Source of the DNA: Acephala macrosclerotiorum
Lineage: Eukaryota; Ascomycota; Leotiomycetes; Helotiales; Mollisiaceae
Assembly: GCA_014904845.1 (NCBI GenBank)
Contig: MU119303.1
Coordinates: forward strand, 115,409-179,408
Length of the DNA: 64,000 nt
Direction of reading: 5' to 3'
Shown here: positions 21,666-34,017 of the stretch, piece after piece
How the letters are laid out: every line of letters starts with the position of its first letter
Numbering within the stretch: the first letter of the stretch is position 1
The notes under the pieces: generated by a model
Databases searched by the model: none
Told to the model about the DNA's origin: nothing
What the model saw: only the letters and a program-made list of their open reading frames with translations
Position numbers and translations under genes: made by a program

Positions 21666-24600
21666 ATGTCTACCAAAAGTAGATCCAAGAAGACCATTGG
21701 AAAGCGATTGAAGGGAATGTTACGTTTCCATCGGTCTGGTTCAGCGCTGACTGTTGATACGCATAACGCCAACCGGGAAAACGCTAGCATCACATCAGTA
21801 CCTGGTCCAAGCGAGCCTTTTACGTCAGCTAAACTGTCTCTGCTGTCTCCAGTCTCGAAGCCATCGTTATCCGCTTCCTCGGTGGTGCACATCCCTGATG
21901 GCAGTCAGCCTGAGTTGAATCAGCAGACCTCAGCATCGACACCGGCGGGCGTGCAGACGACTACCTCATCCGAGGCAAGTTCATCTGGACACCCAAAAAC
22001 GTCAGAACCCGCTGTCGAACCAGTTCCACTCTCTCCGAAGTCATCTCCGAGAAAGGATCTATGGCAGGAGGCTCGAGAGATGCTCTCCCCGGAGACGAAG
22101 CAGAAGATCGAGAAAATGGGAGTCGGCGAGCCAAAGACGCAATCCATTTCACACCAGATTAACGACCTAGTGAAAATTTCCAAGATAAAGCAGGAAGAGT
22201 GCGAGAAAAAGTTCTGGCGATTTCAAGTAGGGGATCATGAAATCATTATACGAGACTATGCAGTGAGGATTGTCGGCTGGCTGCAGAAAATCGGGGACAT
22301 CGCAATCAATTTTGCACCACCCCAAGCCAGTTTACCCTGGGCCGCTATTAAGGCTGTGATGCAGGTACGTATCCCTGTCCTCGTTCAATATTTCAGGGAA
22401 AGTTCCTTGCAACAAGAATACTGAAATAGAAAGTTCAGATTCCGGTAATGGAAGGCGCACAGATGTGTGCGTTGCTCGCGAGCGTCGAGAAGATTGTTCG
22501 CATCGTTAATCGTGGCCGAGTGTATGAGCTGGTTTACACACAGGACAACACGCCAGAAGATGCGCTGCAAATCCTCCAGAGTGCTCTAGTGGAGCTGTAC
22601 AAAGCCTCGTTAGAGCTACTAGCAAATGCAACACACCTATTCTCGAAGAATACTGCCAAGCGGACGATTCATGCTATTCTGAATCCGGATGAAACCTCTG
22701 ATATTCTTTCAACACTTGCTGAGCGGGAAACCGATCTTGGCTACGATGCTCAGGCATGTGAGAGCAGGAGCAGAGCTGCGGTTGATGTTCGTTTGACGGA
22801 ACTGCTTCGTGGATTGGATGCTCCATTGACCCGTGTGGACCAAGGTGTTTGTGCGCTTCTGGAACGAGTGAACGAAAAAGAACGACTTGAGATTTTAGAA
22901 TGGATCTCAGCGATCCCGTACGGCAAGCACCACAATGGGGTGAAGGAGGCTAGAACGCCCGACACGTGCGAGTGGTTATTACGACACGAGAAATTCCGCG
23001 AATGGGAGGACACCAGTTCATCTGTTATCTTGTGGCTTCGAGGTACTCGTAAGTACTTCAGTTTTGCTCATTCTGATCTTCACACTCTTGTGCGAGCTAT
23101 ACTGACTGAGTTAGCTGGCACCGGCAAAACCTTCCTCACCTCCAAGGTCATCGACCATGTCCAGAGTGCACTCAAAAGTTCTCCAAACCATGAGGGCTTC
23201 GCGTTCTTCTACTGCGATCGGACTGACAAGACCCGTGGGCAGCCACGCTTCGTTCTTCAAAGTTATGTTCGCCAGCTGTCAACTGTTGCAGGAAAACCCG
23301 AGGATATGCAAATAAAGCTTCGAAAACTCTGCAAAGAAGCGAGGGAGAATGCGTCGGATCTAAGCTTTGACGAGTGCAAACAACAACTGTTAGAGTCACT
23401 AAATCTCTATCCGAAAACTACACTTGTACTTGATGCCTTGGACGAATGCGATCCGGACTCACGTGATCTACTGATAAAGGCGATAAACTTCCTCCTATCT
23501 GAGTCTAAGAGGCCTCTCAAGGTCTTTATTTCAAGTCGCCCCGACGAGGACATCCGACTTCAATTTCTCACTAGACCGAATATCGAAATTCAAGCCAAGG
23601 ACAATGAAGTTGACGTTAAGACATTCGTCAATGAACGAATCGTCAAATCTAAAGGTTTGGAGTCTATATCTCTATCGTTGCGGGAAGATATTGTTAAAAC
23701 ACTCTTACACCGCAGCCAGGGGATGTAAGACACACTCAAGATACACTCAAGACATTAGCCCGAGGCTATTACTAATGCAGAACAGGTTCCAGTGGGTGGA
23801 TTTGCAGATCAAGCAGATTCTGAAATGCAAAAGTGAAGAAGCTGTCAGGAGTCGGCTTGGAAAACTTCCAAGTGGTCTTAAGCTTGCATACGATGAAATC
23901 TACAGCGAAATCAAAGATCTAGAGGAGTACGACAAAGTCCTCGCAGACCGCGCCTTCATGTGGGTGATGTGTGCCTGCAAGCCCCTTAATAGCGACGAGC
24001 TTACATCCGCAATTCGTGTGAACTCGAATCGAGATACTGTTCACTTAGGTAGCAAGATTACCGAGTCCTCTTTGCTGTCTCTTTGCAATAATTTACTTGT
24101 CATTGACTCTCAGTTGAAGGTCTGGAGGTTCTCGCATCTCTCAGTGATGGAATATTTGGAAGCGAATTGCCCGAGCCTTCGGCGGCCACACAGTTATGCA
24201 GCCAAAGTTTGTCTCGGGCTTTTTATCGAGACATACAAACAGCCGAAAAGTGGAAGCATTGATAGCTTAGATGATAAGCACGACCATGGCAGCAAAACAT
24301 GCAATATTTTTGATCCTAAGTACCCGCTATCGATGTATGTCCGGCGCCACTGGAGAACCCATGTTCAGGCTCAAAAGAAACAAGACTCTGACCCTGTGAA
24401 CGGCATCCAGGTTCGAAAAGATCAGGACGTTGACCTGTTGGATGGCTTGCTGGAAACCTTTCGCAGGATTTTGGGGCCACTCGGTGCGTTTATCGAGGAG
24501 TACCGAGACGAAGAGTACGAAGAATACGTAGCCAGCGTGCTTCGGTTCCGGTATCCGACTTTAGATTATCTGTCTCCCGAACTCTGTCAGTTTCTAATAG

Positions 24601-25910
24601 ACTCCTTCGTGTATAGATACTACAGAATCAAGTATGAACGCCACCGGTCAAGTCGAGAAATGGAACGATCCGAGTCTTGCAGCCCAGCAACTTCATCAGT
24701 CAAGCTGCCGGTGACCCTTGCTGGCCCTCCGCGAATTCTTCGGGAGCCCGTCGGTGAGGTTCCGCAGAGGAACGTGGAGACTGTTGAGACCGTCGGGGCC
24801 GTGAAGACATATTCTGAACAACTAACCGCGCCTTATACCACTGATATATTCGATTTTCGACAGAAATTCAAGCCAATCTCTATGCCCCTACAATCCGAAG
24901 TTCCCAACGTTTCTGTGGCTATCGTTCCTGAGACCTTCGCTAGTTTATATCCAAGGCCAAGGCGAATGCCAGATGGGCAGCTAATCGCTACCTGTCTAAT
25001 TTGCCTCAGGTCATTCAATGCAGAGACCTTTGAGGGTCCTATGCGGAGGTAAGTTTGAGGACACAACAACTTTGTCTTCACAAGCGCTAAAGCCTGCAGG
25101 ACACATGTCGAGCAGGACTTACAACCATTTGTCTGCATCTCCAAGAATTGCAGCGAAGATTTTCAATTCTTCGCCACATTCCGCGCATGGAACGATCATA
25201 TGACGAGAATCCACTCGCCGCTTTGGATCCGATCTCTGTACAATAAAATCAGTTGGAAGTGTCCCCTAGATTCGTGCAGTTCCAAATCCGCGTTATACGA
25301 AAGTAAGGACCAACTCACAGAGGAGCACATGTTAAAGGCACACGTCGACATTAACGAAGCTGAACTACGCCGAATCGCCGATAACAGTGGGGTTACCCAG
25401 TCATCGCCCGTCGATTTCTGTCCTTATTGCATGTTCACCCCAGAGAAGCAGCCAGAAGATCAGGCATCGGATGTTGAGAGCGGTCGTTCGGGCAAAAAAC
25501 CGGAATCCAGCAGCATGATGAAAAGAGTTCAATTCGAGTATTCTGGAGAAGAGCAAACCTCCAACTCCCGTCCGGAAGGATTGAGTGACTACGAACGGAC
25601 TGTGAGGTGCATTGCCGGCCACATGAGGTCGCTAGCGCTTTACTTTGCAAATACTCTGATCGACAGCGAAGACAGCGACATGTACGCGACAAGAGAACAA
25701 GGTTCGAACGAGGCAACCCGTGGATCGTCTCTGAATTCTACTGATTCAATGGATTCAAGTATAAGCCTTGGCCCATATCACGATGAGAACCCGCGGTCGG
25801 ACATTGACGACATGTCCGGAATTCCTCCCACGGAAGCTGATCATTGGGAGCAAATATTTGGGAGGAAACCCGTGCTAACGTATGAGCCCCCGGATGAGTC
25901 TCTCCTTTAG
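21666..25910 (+). CDS. NWD-type NACHT STAND receptor with C-terminal zinc-finger-like region, receptor 2
   Basis: Five exons (21666-22364, 22439-23048, 23115-23724, 23786-25048, 25100-25910) keep phase and give 1,330 aa. After a Ser-rich disordered leader, residues about 128-400 (KDLWQEAREMLSPETKQKIE ... IPVMEGAQMCALLASVEKIV) match the N-terminal domain of NWD NACHT-NTPases. Walker A is assembled across intron 2 as GTPGTGKT at about 435-442. Walker B is TTLVLDALDECD, followed by VFISSRPDED. The winged-helix/ARM-like part includes FQWVDLQIKQIL and FSHLSVMEYLEANCPS. The C-terminal 280 residues carry spaced Cys/His pairs (CLICLRSF, FVCISKNCSEDF, CPLDSC, CPYC), consistent with degenerate C2H2-type fingers that are common in this class and could act as sensor or nucleic-acid contact. 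No WD or ankyrin repeats are seen. The frame is intact. Confidence 0.88.
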
Positions 25911-26808
25911 CTATTTCAGACTCTCCGGGGCTACAACCTGTAGCCTTAAGCGCCTCAAAGTTGAGAGAAACACGAGGTCATTGCCGCCATAGTTGAGATG
26001 CTTACCCGCGAACTGGACTGTGATATCGCGACTAGGCCTAGCCTAAGAAGGGTTTAGCGGTGGGCGTCTAGGAGGAAATAGACGAGGTATTCGTGGACTA
26101 GCAACACGGCAGTATGGCACATTCCTTTGTCGAAGATAACGTGTCTGTGTTAAGTAAGTTTGCTTCTGCTGTTGACGTCGCTTTTTGTCTCTGATCCTAT
26201 TCATGATGCTTTGCTATAGGCTGTTGTCTGGATTGTTCTTACAATGACCTTCCCAGCAGGCGTCAAGATAGATATCGATGAGCAATGGTGAGCAGAGATG
26301 GTAATGTGGGCTTTTGGAGTAGACGCTCGACAAGCTGCAATGGAGTATGAGGAAGGATTGGGAGCTTCTATAGAACGCAGAAGAATTTGAGAAGAGAAGC
26401 ATAAGCAAGGATTAGGCAATTGAGCCGGCATTGAAAGCTCGCCGAATTCGTCTCGCCCTTAGACTGCGAGGAGTCTCGCGCGCTCTAAAAGCCGTCAAGT
26501 GAAATTGCATGCAGGATTTTACTACTGTATTTTCGCTATGGCTCACAGGGCTCTCGATGCTGAAGTTTTAGGGTTTCTATCACTAAAACTTAGCACGTAC
26601 GGGTAGAGCTAGTAAGATTACTAGAGGGTGCGTCGCCGTCATGATCACTCGTGGTACCCAAGTCATACACTTTTAGCAACCCTTTGTTATTCATCGCATT
26701 GGCATAGGTTTTGTACATGTTCTCTCTACTATTTAGTAGACAAACCTTTCTCGTATCAAGAGCAAATCGCTCTACCAATCTCTAAGCAAGCTCCAACTAT
26801 CAAAGATC
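25911..26808. other. Intergenic, no supported gene
   Basis: Short frames only. The stretch contains the presumed promoter of the truncated 2EXR relic that follows. Confidence 0.35.
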
Positions 26809-27257
26809 ATGTCTTTCTCCAGATTCTCAGAGCTTCCAGCTGAGATTCGTCTCAAGATCTGGGAGTTTTCACTCCAGAGACGATGAACAAAATCGACACG
26901 ACCGTCAAACACCCGTCTTTGGGCTTCGATATGAGCATGGTTAGAAACATGGCCATAAATCTCTTGCTGGAGGATATTAGCGAAAGTGAAAACTACATGA
27001 TAAGGGGTCTTTGGGCTTCGTATTTGTACAACGCAGCCAAAAATTTCGATCTCAGACGGGTGACATTTGTCTCTAGTTATGACGAGAGAATCATTGCAGA
27101 GTTCGTAAAGAGGTTATGCAAAGAGGAGCTCGAGGTTCCTGACCACTGGTTGATATCCAAGGAGTTAGAGGTCAAGTACGACTTAACGGTGTTCGATCAG
27201 TTGGAGTTCAAAGTTGTTCGTCACACCGAATCTCCATGGCGATACGTGCGCCGATAA
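26809..27257 (+). pseudogene. 2EXR relic with central deletion
   Basis: The start MSFSRFSELPAEIRLKIWEF is a perfect 2EXR box, but the frame stops at 26884-26886 after 25 codons. A second frame begins at the overlapping ATGA (26883) and runs 124 codons to 27257 with the family tail (NFDLRRVTFVSSYDERIIAE ... TVFDQLEFKVVRH). The segment that normally links GPR to the tail is gone. The deletion joined the halves out of frame. Each half still looks well conserved, so the event may be recent. Confidence 0.75.
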
Positions 27258-27645
27258 CTTGAAGCATACAAAGTATGCATGGTTTAGAAGTCATTGTTGT
27301 ACGTTATGTCGGCTGTCGGAGTATCTTTGGCCCAAGAGGGACACTTACACAGGAACCGAATACTTCTCTTTAGCAATTTCAAGCTCTGATGAGTGACTCT
27401 ATGACCGTCACCGGAACACCTAACAACATGAGATCAAGTTATTCAAATTTGCTGCAACCAAATGATTACCTCCCTTTGTTGCATCGAATCAACTCAGAAT
27501 TCTCTGATTGATAATGAGCTTTTTTCATGTGCGATTCACGAATATCCCAACACTTCTCTATATATACTTTCAATCTCCCAAGTCTTGGTCACCGCAAGCA
27601 ACTTCCGAATCCAAGCTTCTGCAGCCCAGATCAACACCAATAACA

Positions 27646-28366
27646 ATGTTGCTCACTCGTTTCTCGGAACTCCCAGCTGAACTACGCTTGCAGATTTGGG
27701 AAGCCACTCTCCCGAGCACAGCAACTCGTCGCCGGAACCCCACTCCCAAAACTTGATGAGATTAGCTTGCAACATACCAGGAAAATAGTTGACTTTGATC
27801 GAATTTCAGTGCAAGAAAATCACAACGACATCACGCTAAACGTTATATACCATGCATACAAGACTCTCAAGATGTCGTGAGAAAGGCTGGATATAAGCTA
27901 TGCTTCGAAAAAGGCTCGGAAGCCGAACCGTACTTTTCAACTTCGAGAATGATATTTTACACTTTCATAACTGCATGTCATGAAATTCTTTAGAATGCGT
28001 GACAGCACGATCAGGTGTTGGGACGATGCCGAGCTCCAACAAGTCAAACATCTCGGCATGCTTTGCTTTCCTGCTTTCTCGCTATTGAGGATGAACACCA
28101 TTACCACATTTAGGCTAACGATGAATTCTAAGTTCGCTCTGATGGCGGGAGTCTTCAAAGATTTCCTGGGGTTACAATCAATGCTACTCTTTTCCAAGGA
28201 GGAATTTAGCGAGGAGGCGAGCTTGCACCTACGTCAATTCCATGCCGAGTATCGAAGATGCGCCCCCGTTGCCTTCAAGCAAGTACACTACGGTGCTGGT
28301 TTGCTGAACCGTGAAGTTGAAATCAAGATCGTGAATGCAGTAAGAGATCTAGAAGATGCCGTGTGA
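27646..28366 (+). pseudogene. 2EXR pseudogene with several frameshifts
   Basis: MLLTRFSELPAELRLQIWEA starts at 27646, then the frame ends at 27756. Homologous pieces continue in changing frames: EISLQHTRKIVDF, NDITLNVIYHAYKT, FYTFITACHE, then a 128-codon frame from 27980 to 28366 with the family tail (LLNREVEIKIVNAVRD). The order of parts matches intact paralogues, so this is a nearly full-length copy broken by at least two or three indels or stops. Confidence 0.75.
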
Positions 28367-28924
28367 GAGTGTGAGTCTGTTGAACAGAAAAAGCGAAGAG
28401 CCTGTGCCTCAATATAAATATGAAGTCAGGCTTGGGATCATGGAATGGAAGAATCAGATTAGCATGGATCAGAGACCACAACCTGGTATCCCACCACAGA
28501 TCGTAGTTGCGAACCAACCCCAGTTCGATTTGCGGAAGTACAGGTCGTCTTGCTCCTCAATTATGGTTGAGCAAGACTGGATTCAAGGCTTGCACTAGAA
28601 GCTTAAGGGCTTGTACGACAATCAAGGGACATATCACAGCCTGAGACGCGAACGAGAACCCGGACTTTGACAGATGAAGTGTGTTGCTAATTCATTCTAT
28701 GAGCTATCGCGCATTTTGTCCGTATAATAATATGAAACAAACAAATAAATAGGCAATATTGGGTATCTTTGTGGGGGAAAACATGAAGCGCCGACCGAAA
28801 ACTTCAACCCCTATCATGTTTCTCGAGCATATGCATTTTGCGAAATCGTGCAAAGCAAAGAAAGTAGACGAAATGAGTTCAGAGAATAACAATACCTCGA
28901 TGGCCCCATTAAGAAGAGCTGATA
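28367..28924. other. Intergenic, no supported gene
   Basis: Lies between a 2EXR pseudogene and the 3' end of a minus-strand gene. Nothing else recognised. Confidence 0.35.
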
Positions 28925-30147
28925 TCACAATAATCCCTCCAAATCTCTGCGCAATTCTTTGGCAAGTGCCTTTTTGGTAGTCTTCCCAGTCTTCTTGGAC
29001 TTCTTAGCGGATGTCTCCCTAATCACCTGGAAATGTGTCAGCATCTATTGCCATTGGACTAAAACACGATGTTTGGATAGCGAAATTGAGACGTACATCT
29101 GGTCGTTTAGGTCGGGTGAGCTTTTGCTTCAGGAAATTTTCGAAAGCGTTCAGTTCCTCGTCGCTGAGGTCCGCTGGCTCAATCCTCCGAGTCAACGGTA
29201 GATCATTCTTTACAGTGACATCATCCAGACCTCTGAGTCGAAGCAGCTCGTCAAATCCATTGACCCGCTGGAATTTGGCGACAGCGGGTTCGTCTCGGTA
29301 TAGATGTTGTACTTTGACAGTTGGATAATACCGGCGTGGCAAATATATAGACCATTTTGTCAATCGAACGTGGAGTATCTTCAAGTTCTTGCAGTCCTGA
29401 AACATTCTGAGCGTTTGCGGATCTTTGATCTTGGAGTTCCACCACTCCCAGGATACTTCACGCAGATTCTCAGTCAGGCGAGGGACAAGAAGCTTAGTCT
29501 GCTTGCAGATATCCTTGATTATGATGTTGTTACGCCAAAAGAAGCCCCGAGTTTCGTCGTAGATCTGTCGACACGTGCCTCTCAATTGAAGGCCAGTAAG
29601 CATTTCGTAAGAAGGGATGTCGTAATGTCCGAGTCGGACTTTCTTGTCAGAGGAGATTGTCATGTCGTAAATCCGGAACCGTAATTCGATGGGAAGCTTC
29701 AGGAACCGAAATATTGTCTGGTCTAGCAGAAATTAAGCATCTCATCTCCACCAAAAGAGAGGGCTTTGGCTTACTAGCACTGCCCAATGCTTGCTCGACT
29801 TTGAGTTCTGTGCTCTTCCATCCCTTCTTGATATCTTGCAGAGCTTTCAGTCTTCCGGAATCGCTTGTCTCGTTGCCTCGGATCATGCGGCCAAACTCGA
29901 TACTACCAAGGACATTTGCCTCAACAGAGTCGAGATTTAGTATCTCGTACCTGCCGTCTTCGAGCTTGCGAACGATGCAGTGACCGTCAGAAAGAGTTGC
30001 GGTAGTCTCAAATGTCTGAAAGACTGATGGAAATGCAGCATCTTCGTTGTGTCTCGAACGCTCTGGAGCATCTGCGATGGCTGTTTCTTCAGACCTCTTT
30101 TGGGGCTTGGGCTTAGTCTTTCTGGCTTTGCGCTTCGAAGTGGGCAT
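28925..30147 (-). CDS. Divergent 2EXR/F-box-like protein with basic ends
   Basis: I reconstruct three exons (30147-29775, 29722-29097, 29026-28925), 366 aa in total. Intron 1 (GTAAGC...GCTAG, 52 bp) joins the N-terminal part to a frame reading FRFLKLPIELRFRIYDMTIS, a 2EXR or F-box-like box located internally at about residue 130. Intron 2 (GTACGT...TTCCAG with a GCTGAC branch site) leads to a Lys-rich tail (RETSAKKSKKTGKTTKKALA). The N-terminus is also basic (MPTSKRKARKTKPKPQKR). The middle contains LQLRGTCRQIYDETRGFFWR and LKILHVRLTKW, an arrangement typical of fungal proteins with this domain. It differs clearly from the other 2EXR copies here and is on the opposite strand, so it is probably an older, stable gene. 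Function is unknown. Confidence 0.75.
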
Positions 30148-30854
30148 CGTGCTGGTGATCGCGCAACGCTCAACCTCTGGAAGCACGTCAGACTTTCCAC
30201 AGATACAGAGGTCAACACGCACAATTACGGTTGATACCGTGGGGTGCGACGCGTTGAGAGGTGTGTTGAAGCGGATGAAAACCTGGAATGGATGAAAGAT
30301 AAGAAGGCTGGAGGTCGTTGTCGTTTGGGAAGTGAGGATGCGGGGCGCGGGGCTAATAAGCGAGGATGGCTAGCACGTCTGCACGTGATGCGCCGAGCTT
30401 TGTAGAGATGGTCGCAAAGGCGGCAGCGGATGGGGGATTGATGCGCTAGACTATGCTAGTGTCGATCATCCTCCGCCAATAGCTTGATGGAGGGATCTTT
30501 TTCTTAGTTTAATCGAAATTGACGAAATCACACTTTTGACGTTTTTGTGTGGGTCGTGATTTGGTACGGGATAAACGGCTACTCGGTTGCCACAATGCAC
30601 AATTGATGCCCGAGTTGTGCATAAGTCCCAATCAGATAGCAAACTACCCTACGCGCATAGAATTAAAGACGTTTTCATTGGCCGATTCCAATTTCAGCTT
30701 TCAGCTCGCTTTTTGCTGTTCAAGGTGCCACACAGCTCATGATTTTGGACTTGAAAGTAAGCACAATCCGCACCATTTTTTCTTCTTCAAATATTTCTGC
30801 CAATTTAACTTCTATACCATATTCGATCTATCTCTGCTCAGCCGCACATTTACA
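30148..30854. other. Divergent promoter region
   Basis: Upstream region of two divergent genes. A plus-strand frame is open from 30549, but its codons before 30855 look like leader sequence. Confidence 0.4.
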
Positions 30855-32120
30855 ATGCAGCTATCTCATTTCTGTCTCTGTCTCGCTGCCCTGCTCTTTT
30901 CCACAACTTCATTCTCCCACATCCTCCCCCATGCTAAGAATCAAATTCATCCTCGCGACACACTACCAGCATCAAAACAATGCGGCTATTCTGGCAATAC
31001 TGAAATCTATGGCCTCGGAATCCGTCTCGGACTATACCTACAATGGGCCGCAGGCTTCCTCGCAGGATTACTTCGCAAGGACGCCTCGGAATCAGCCGTC
31101 GAGATCCAATACAGCCATTTACTATTCGCTATGGCGATTTTTCTCGCAGTTGTGACTCCTGATACCAGTTCTACGGCTCCTTTAGATATTGTCATATTGT
31201 TCTTTATGTACTTCGGTGGATTGCTCACTGTTACATTTGGAGTTTACCCTCATGCATTCAACCCTAAAGACGGGGGAGCTGTCGAAAATGCGTCTCGAAA
31301 ACATCGGCTTGCGATATGGCTTGGGATATTCGTTACATTTGGGACGTCATTGTATGCAACTTGGTTTTGGTGGAAGGGAATTCGTGAGAGGTTTGAGATA
31401 GATCCAGCTTGCACTTATCATATGTTTATTATCTGGGTGAAGGTACCAATCTCCGCGCATGGTCGAGGGACGGGGCAGATGTTTATTAGCGCCTTTTCCA
31501 TAATTTTCAGTGTTCTGTGGTTTATGGCTATCGTCTCCAATTTTTATATTAGTATTGGAAACCGTCCTTCGACTAGAACTGAGGGTGAAATGGGCCAGTT
31601 AGGAGATGAAGCGGGAGCAAACACAGAGAAGAGCGTTGATAATAAGACGGAGGAGGTACAGAGTCCAGATGAACCGCATCCAGGTGAACAGGGTCCCAGT
31701 AGACCTAGCAAAAGGAGGTCTAACAAAGGGTGGAACAAAGTAAAGTCCGACAACCCTATCCTCATTATCCAAAGACTTTCTATATCATATCTTACTAATC
31801 CTCTGATTAGTGATGTAGCCCGCTATGGTGCCCCATTCGCGGGTTTCGCTTGCCTCGTATACACTATCAATGCTATCGAGTTGATGTTGGTCTGGAATGA
31901 AATAACGGATACCAACCACATTGACTCAATCGGCCAATTGTTCCCACTGGTAGTGGGGGCTTTTACTTTAGTCGAGCTGCTTCTAAAAAATCTCCCTGAT
32001 GTAAGTACTTCTATCCTTTTTACTGTACTTGTTTTATAAAGCAAGAAGCGCGCTAACCTAAGCTGGAAGCGTTGGAAAATTAAGCTGGATTGGGCGTTAT
32101 CTTTGGCTGGAGATATATAA
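30855..32120 (+). CDS. Multi-pass membrane protein with signal peptide, unknown function
   Basis: I start at the ATG at 30855 because it opens a clear signal peptide (MQLSHFCLCLAALLFSTTSF). The mature part begins with CGYSGNTEIYGLGIRLGLYL, then several hydrophobic segments (LLFAMAIFLAVVT, LDIVILFFMYFGGLLTVTFG, LAIWLGIFVTFGTSLYATWF, FISAFSIIFSVLWFMAIVSN). A hydrophilic acidic/basic loop follows, then two more hydrophobic segments (FAGFACLVYTINAIEL, LFPLVVGAFTLVELLL). Unspliced, the frame ends at 32039. A donor GTAAGT at 32001 and an acceptor at 32084, with a GCTAAC branch site, give a better end LDWALSLAGDI at 32120 (393 aa). I recognise the layout as a fungal-specific family without known function. 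Confidence 0.78.
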
Positions 32121-32965
32121 GTGGAATATGGATCAAATTCGAATATAAGAAACGTACGCGGGCATTACAATGCATGTAAGTCTGCGATGTTTTGGTCTTG
32201 AGTGCGATGAAGTTTTTATGGGAATTCTTAAGGAGTTTTATCTAGAGCTCAGCCATGCTAGTGCTTATCACATGTTCGTCTATGCTAGTTTTTAATTATT
32301 TCCCGCATTTATTAATCGCTACTAGTTGCAAGTTTAAGAGGGTGTCGGACTTAAGACTTTTAATAAGTTTAAGAAGATATAAATGTGATGAGGATTTCTG
32401 CTCCTTAGTCAAGTGATGTTAATTAAGGAATATTGGGTCAACAAGCCCATTTCAGGCCAGTACGTTAGCTTCGTGGACTCCTTAAGACCTTCTATTTTAC
32501 GTACGAGTTGTTTATGCATTCTAGATATCGTTAACTACCGTGATGCGTCATCGCCACAAAAAAAAAAAAAGCTCGTGATAGCAAGTCTCCCAAATCTCAT
32601 ATAGATCGATTTCCAGGATGCCACAATGAGGGCAAGAAACAACTCACTTACGAAAGGGGGAAAGGAACGAAGACACAGCGAAGTTGAATCCGTTGACGTT
32701 GGCAAGCTTAATGAATGTTTACCTACTTCTTCTCTTCGAATTTATATCGTTACTGTCTGCTCCGGGTTCGATGTTTGGATAGATGAGCGTGCGTCCCCAT
32801 GAGGGGTGAAATGCGGTAAGCTAAGTTTCAAACCATGGTGATTGCGTAGGCCCAATTGTGAAGTAGCCTCGATTCACGTGCTGACCTCTTCAGGTGTATA
32901 ACCCTCATATTCTCGACTCCTCTCTGCCGACACTTTCACCAACTCAATCGGACGGCTAGCGCAAT
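32121..32965. other. Intergenic, no supported gene
   Basis: Increasingly AT-biased sequence with a poly-A run near 32560. No gene or repeat boundary is identified. Confidence 0.35.
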
Positions 32966-33604
32966 ATGTCGTTCAACAAATTCTCAAAGCTGCCGGTAGA
33001 ACTACGTCTTATTATTTAGTATTATGCCCTCCTAGGACCTCGAATTATCACGATATCCGTCAGACTTGATCCGAAAGGAGACGCTGTAGTACCTTCGGTT
33101 AAAAGAGCCGATGAAGTCGCTCTCGACGCCCTTTCCCACAGCTGTAAATAGTCACGAAAAGCCGTCCGAGATCAATATGAAGAACACGTCCTTTCTCAAG
33201 GGAGACGGCTACGCTTCTTCGACTGCGCAATTGATAGCCTATATGTTGTCGACTATTGGGGCCTACCTCAGGGCTGGTTAAATGACACGCTCGCTTGCTC
33301 TCCGTAGCGCATAGCTACATCCTCTCCCCCCATCTCATTCATTCCATGGGGACACGCGTAAGGGATAAGATGTCTATGCAAGTTTGTCAAATGTTTCCCC
33401 AAGCTCAAACAACTCACGCTGGTTCTCAACGACTACGTCTCCTGGACGGAAATCGAAAAGTGGGTGAAGGATTCTCGCGAATATTTTTCAACATCTCAGA
33501 TTCCTCCCGACAGCGCTTATGACCTAGCTATTTTGGGAAACATCGAGGTCGAGGTGGTAGACAGCGCTGAGCATAGCAAAGCTTGCTTAAGTATATCAAA
33601 ATAG
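32966..33604 (+). pseudogene. 2EXR pseudogene with in-frame stops
   Basis: MSFNKFSKLPVELRLII is followed by TAG where paralogues have the TGG of IW, then the frame continues as YYALLGPRIITISVRLDPKG and ADEVALDALSHSCK before a second TAG where intact copies have an acidic codon. Further on, RRLRFFDCAIDSLYVVDYWG is followed by frame changes, and the tail DLAILGNIEVEVVDSAEHSK ends near 33604. The TGG to TAG change is the G-to-A type expected from RIP. It is nearly full length. Confidence 0.8.
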
Positions 33605-34017
33605 CTTAAGAAGTTTGTGCAGTTGCTTCGCGAGAATTGAACTATCTAATAACCAGTCGCAAAGTTGCTCTTCCTCAACCTGGTGAGATACTCCGTGGCA
33701 GCATCCTGGTGTCTCTTATTGCAAAGGAACTTTCATACGATGATCAATACTCTCACTCTGCAAATTGTGCAGATTTTTTCTTTCCTTTTCGGATTTACTA
33801 GCTCTGCTTGGAGTGCCGGCAAATGTGGGTTTTGGTATGGAGAGGAAGTTTGGTTGCGATGCTAATGTTAATTAGTTCCCGCCATCACTAGTCTTTTCAA
33901 GGTCACATACGACGTAGCTCCATTCAATAAAATCTCTCCTCGTCGTTTCTCAAGCTTCTGTTCCTACCCTCCAACACCACAACAAAAACTTTGGCTCTAC
34001 CTTCACCTGGGGCTTCA
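33605..34017. other. Intergenic, no supported gene
   Basis: Only short frames. Includes the presumed promoter of the interrupted 2EXR gene that follows. Confidence 0.35.

Noticed and set aside
33665..33865. 66-codon hydrophobic frame that could be a small secreted protein
   Set aside because: No credible signal-peptide layout and no support from neighbours; it lies in the decayed space between two 2EXR copies.
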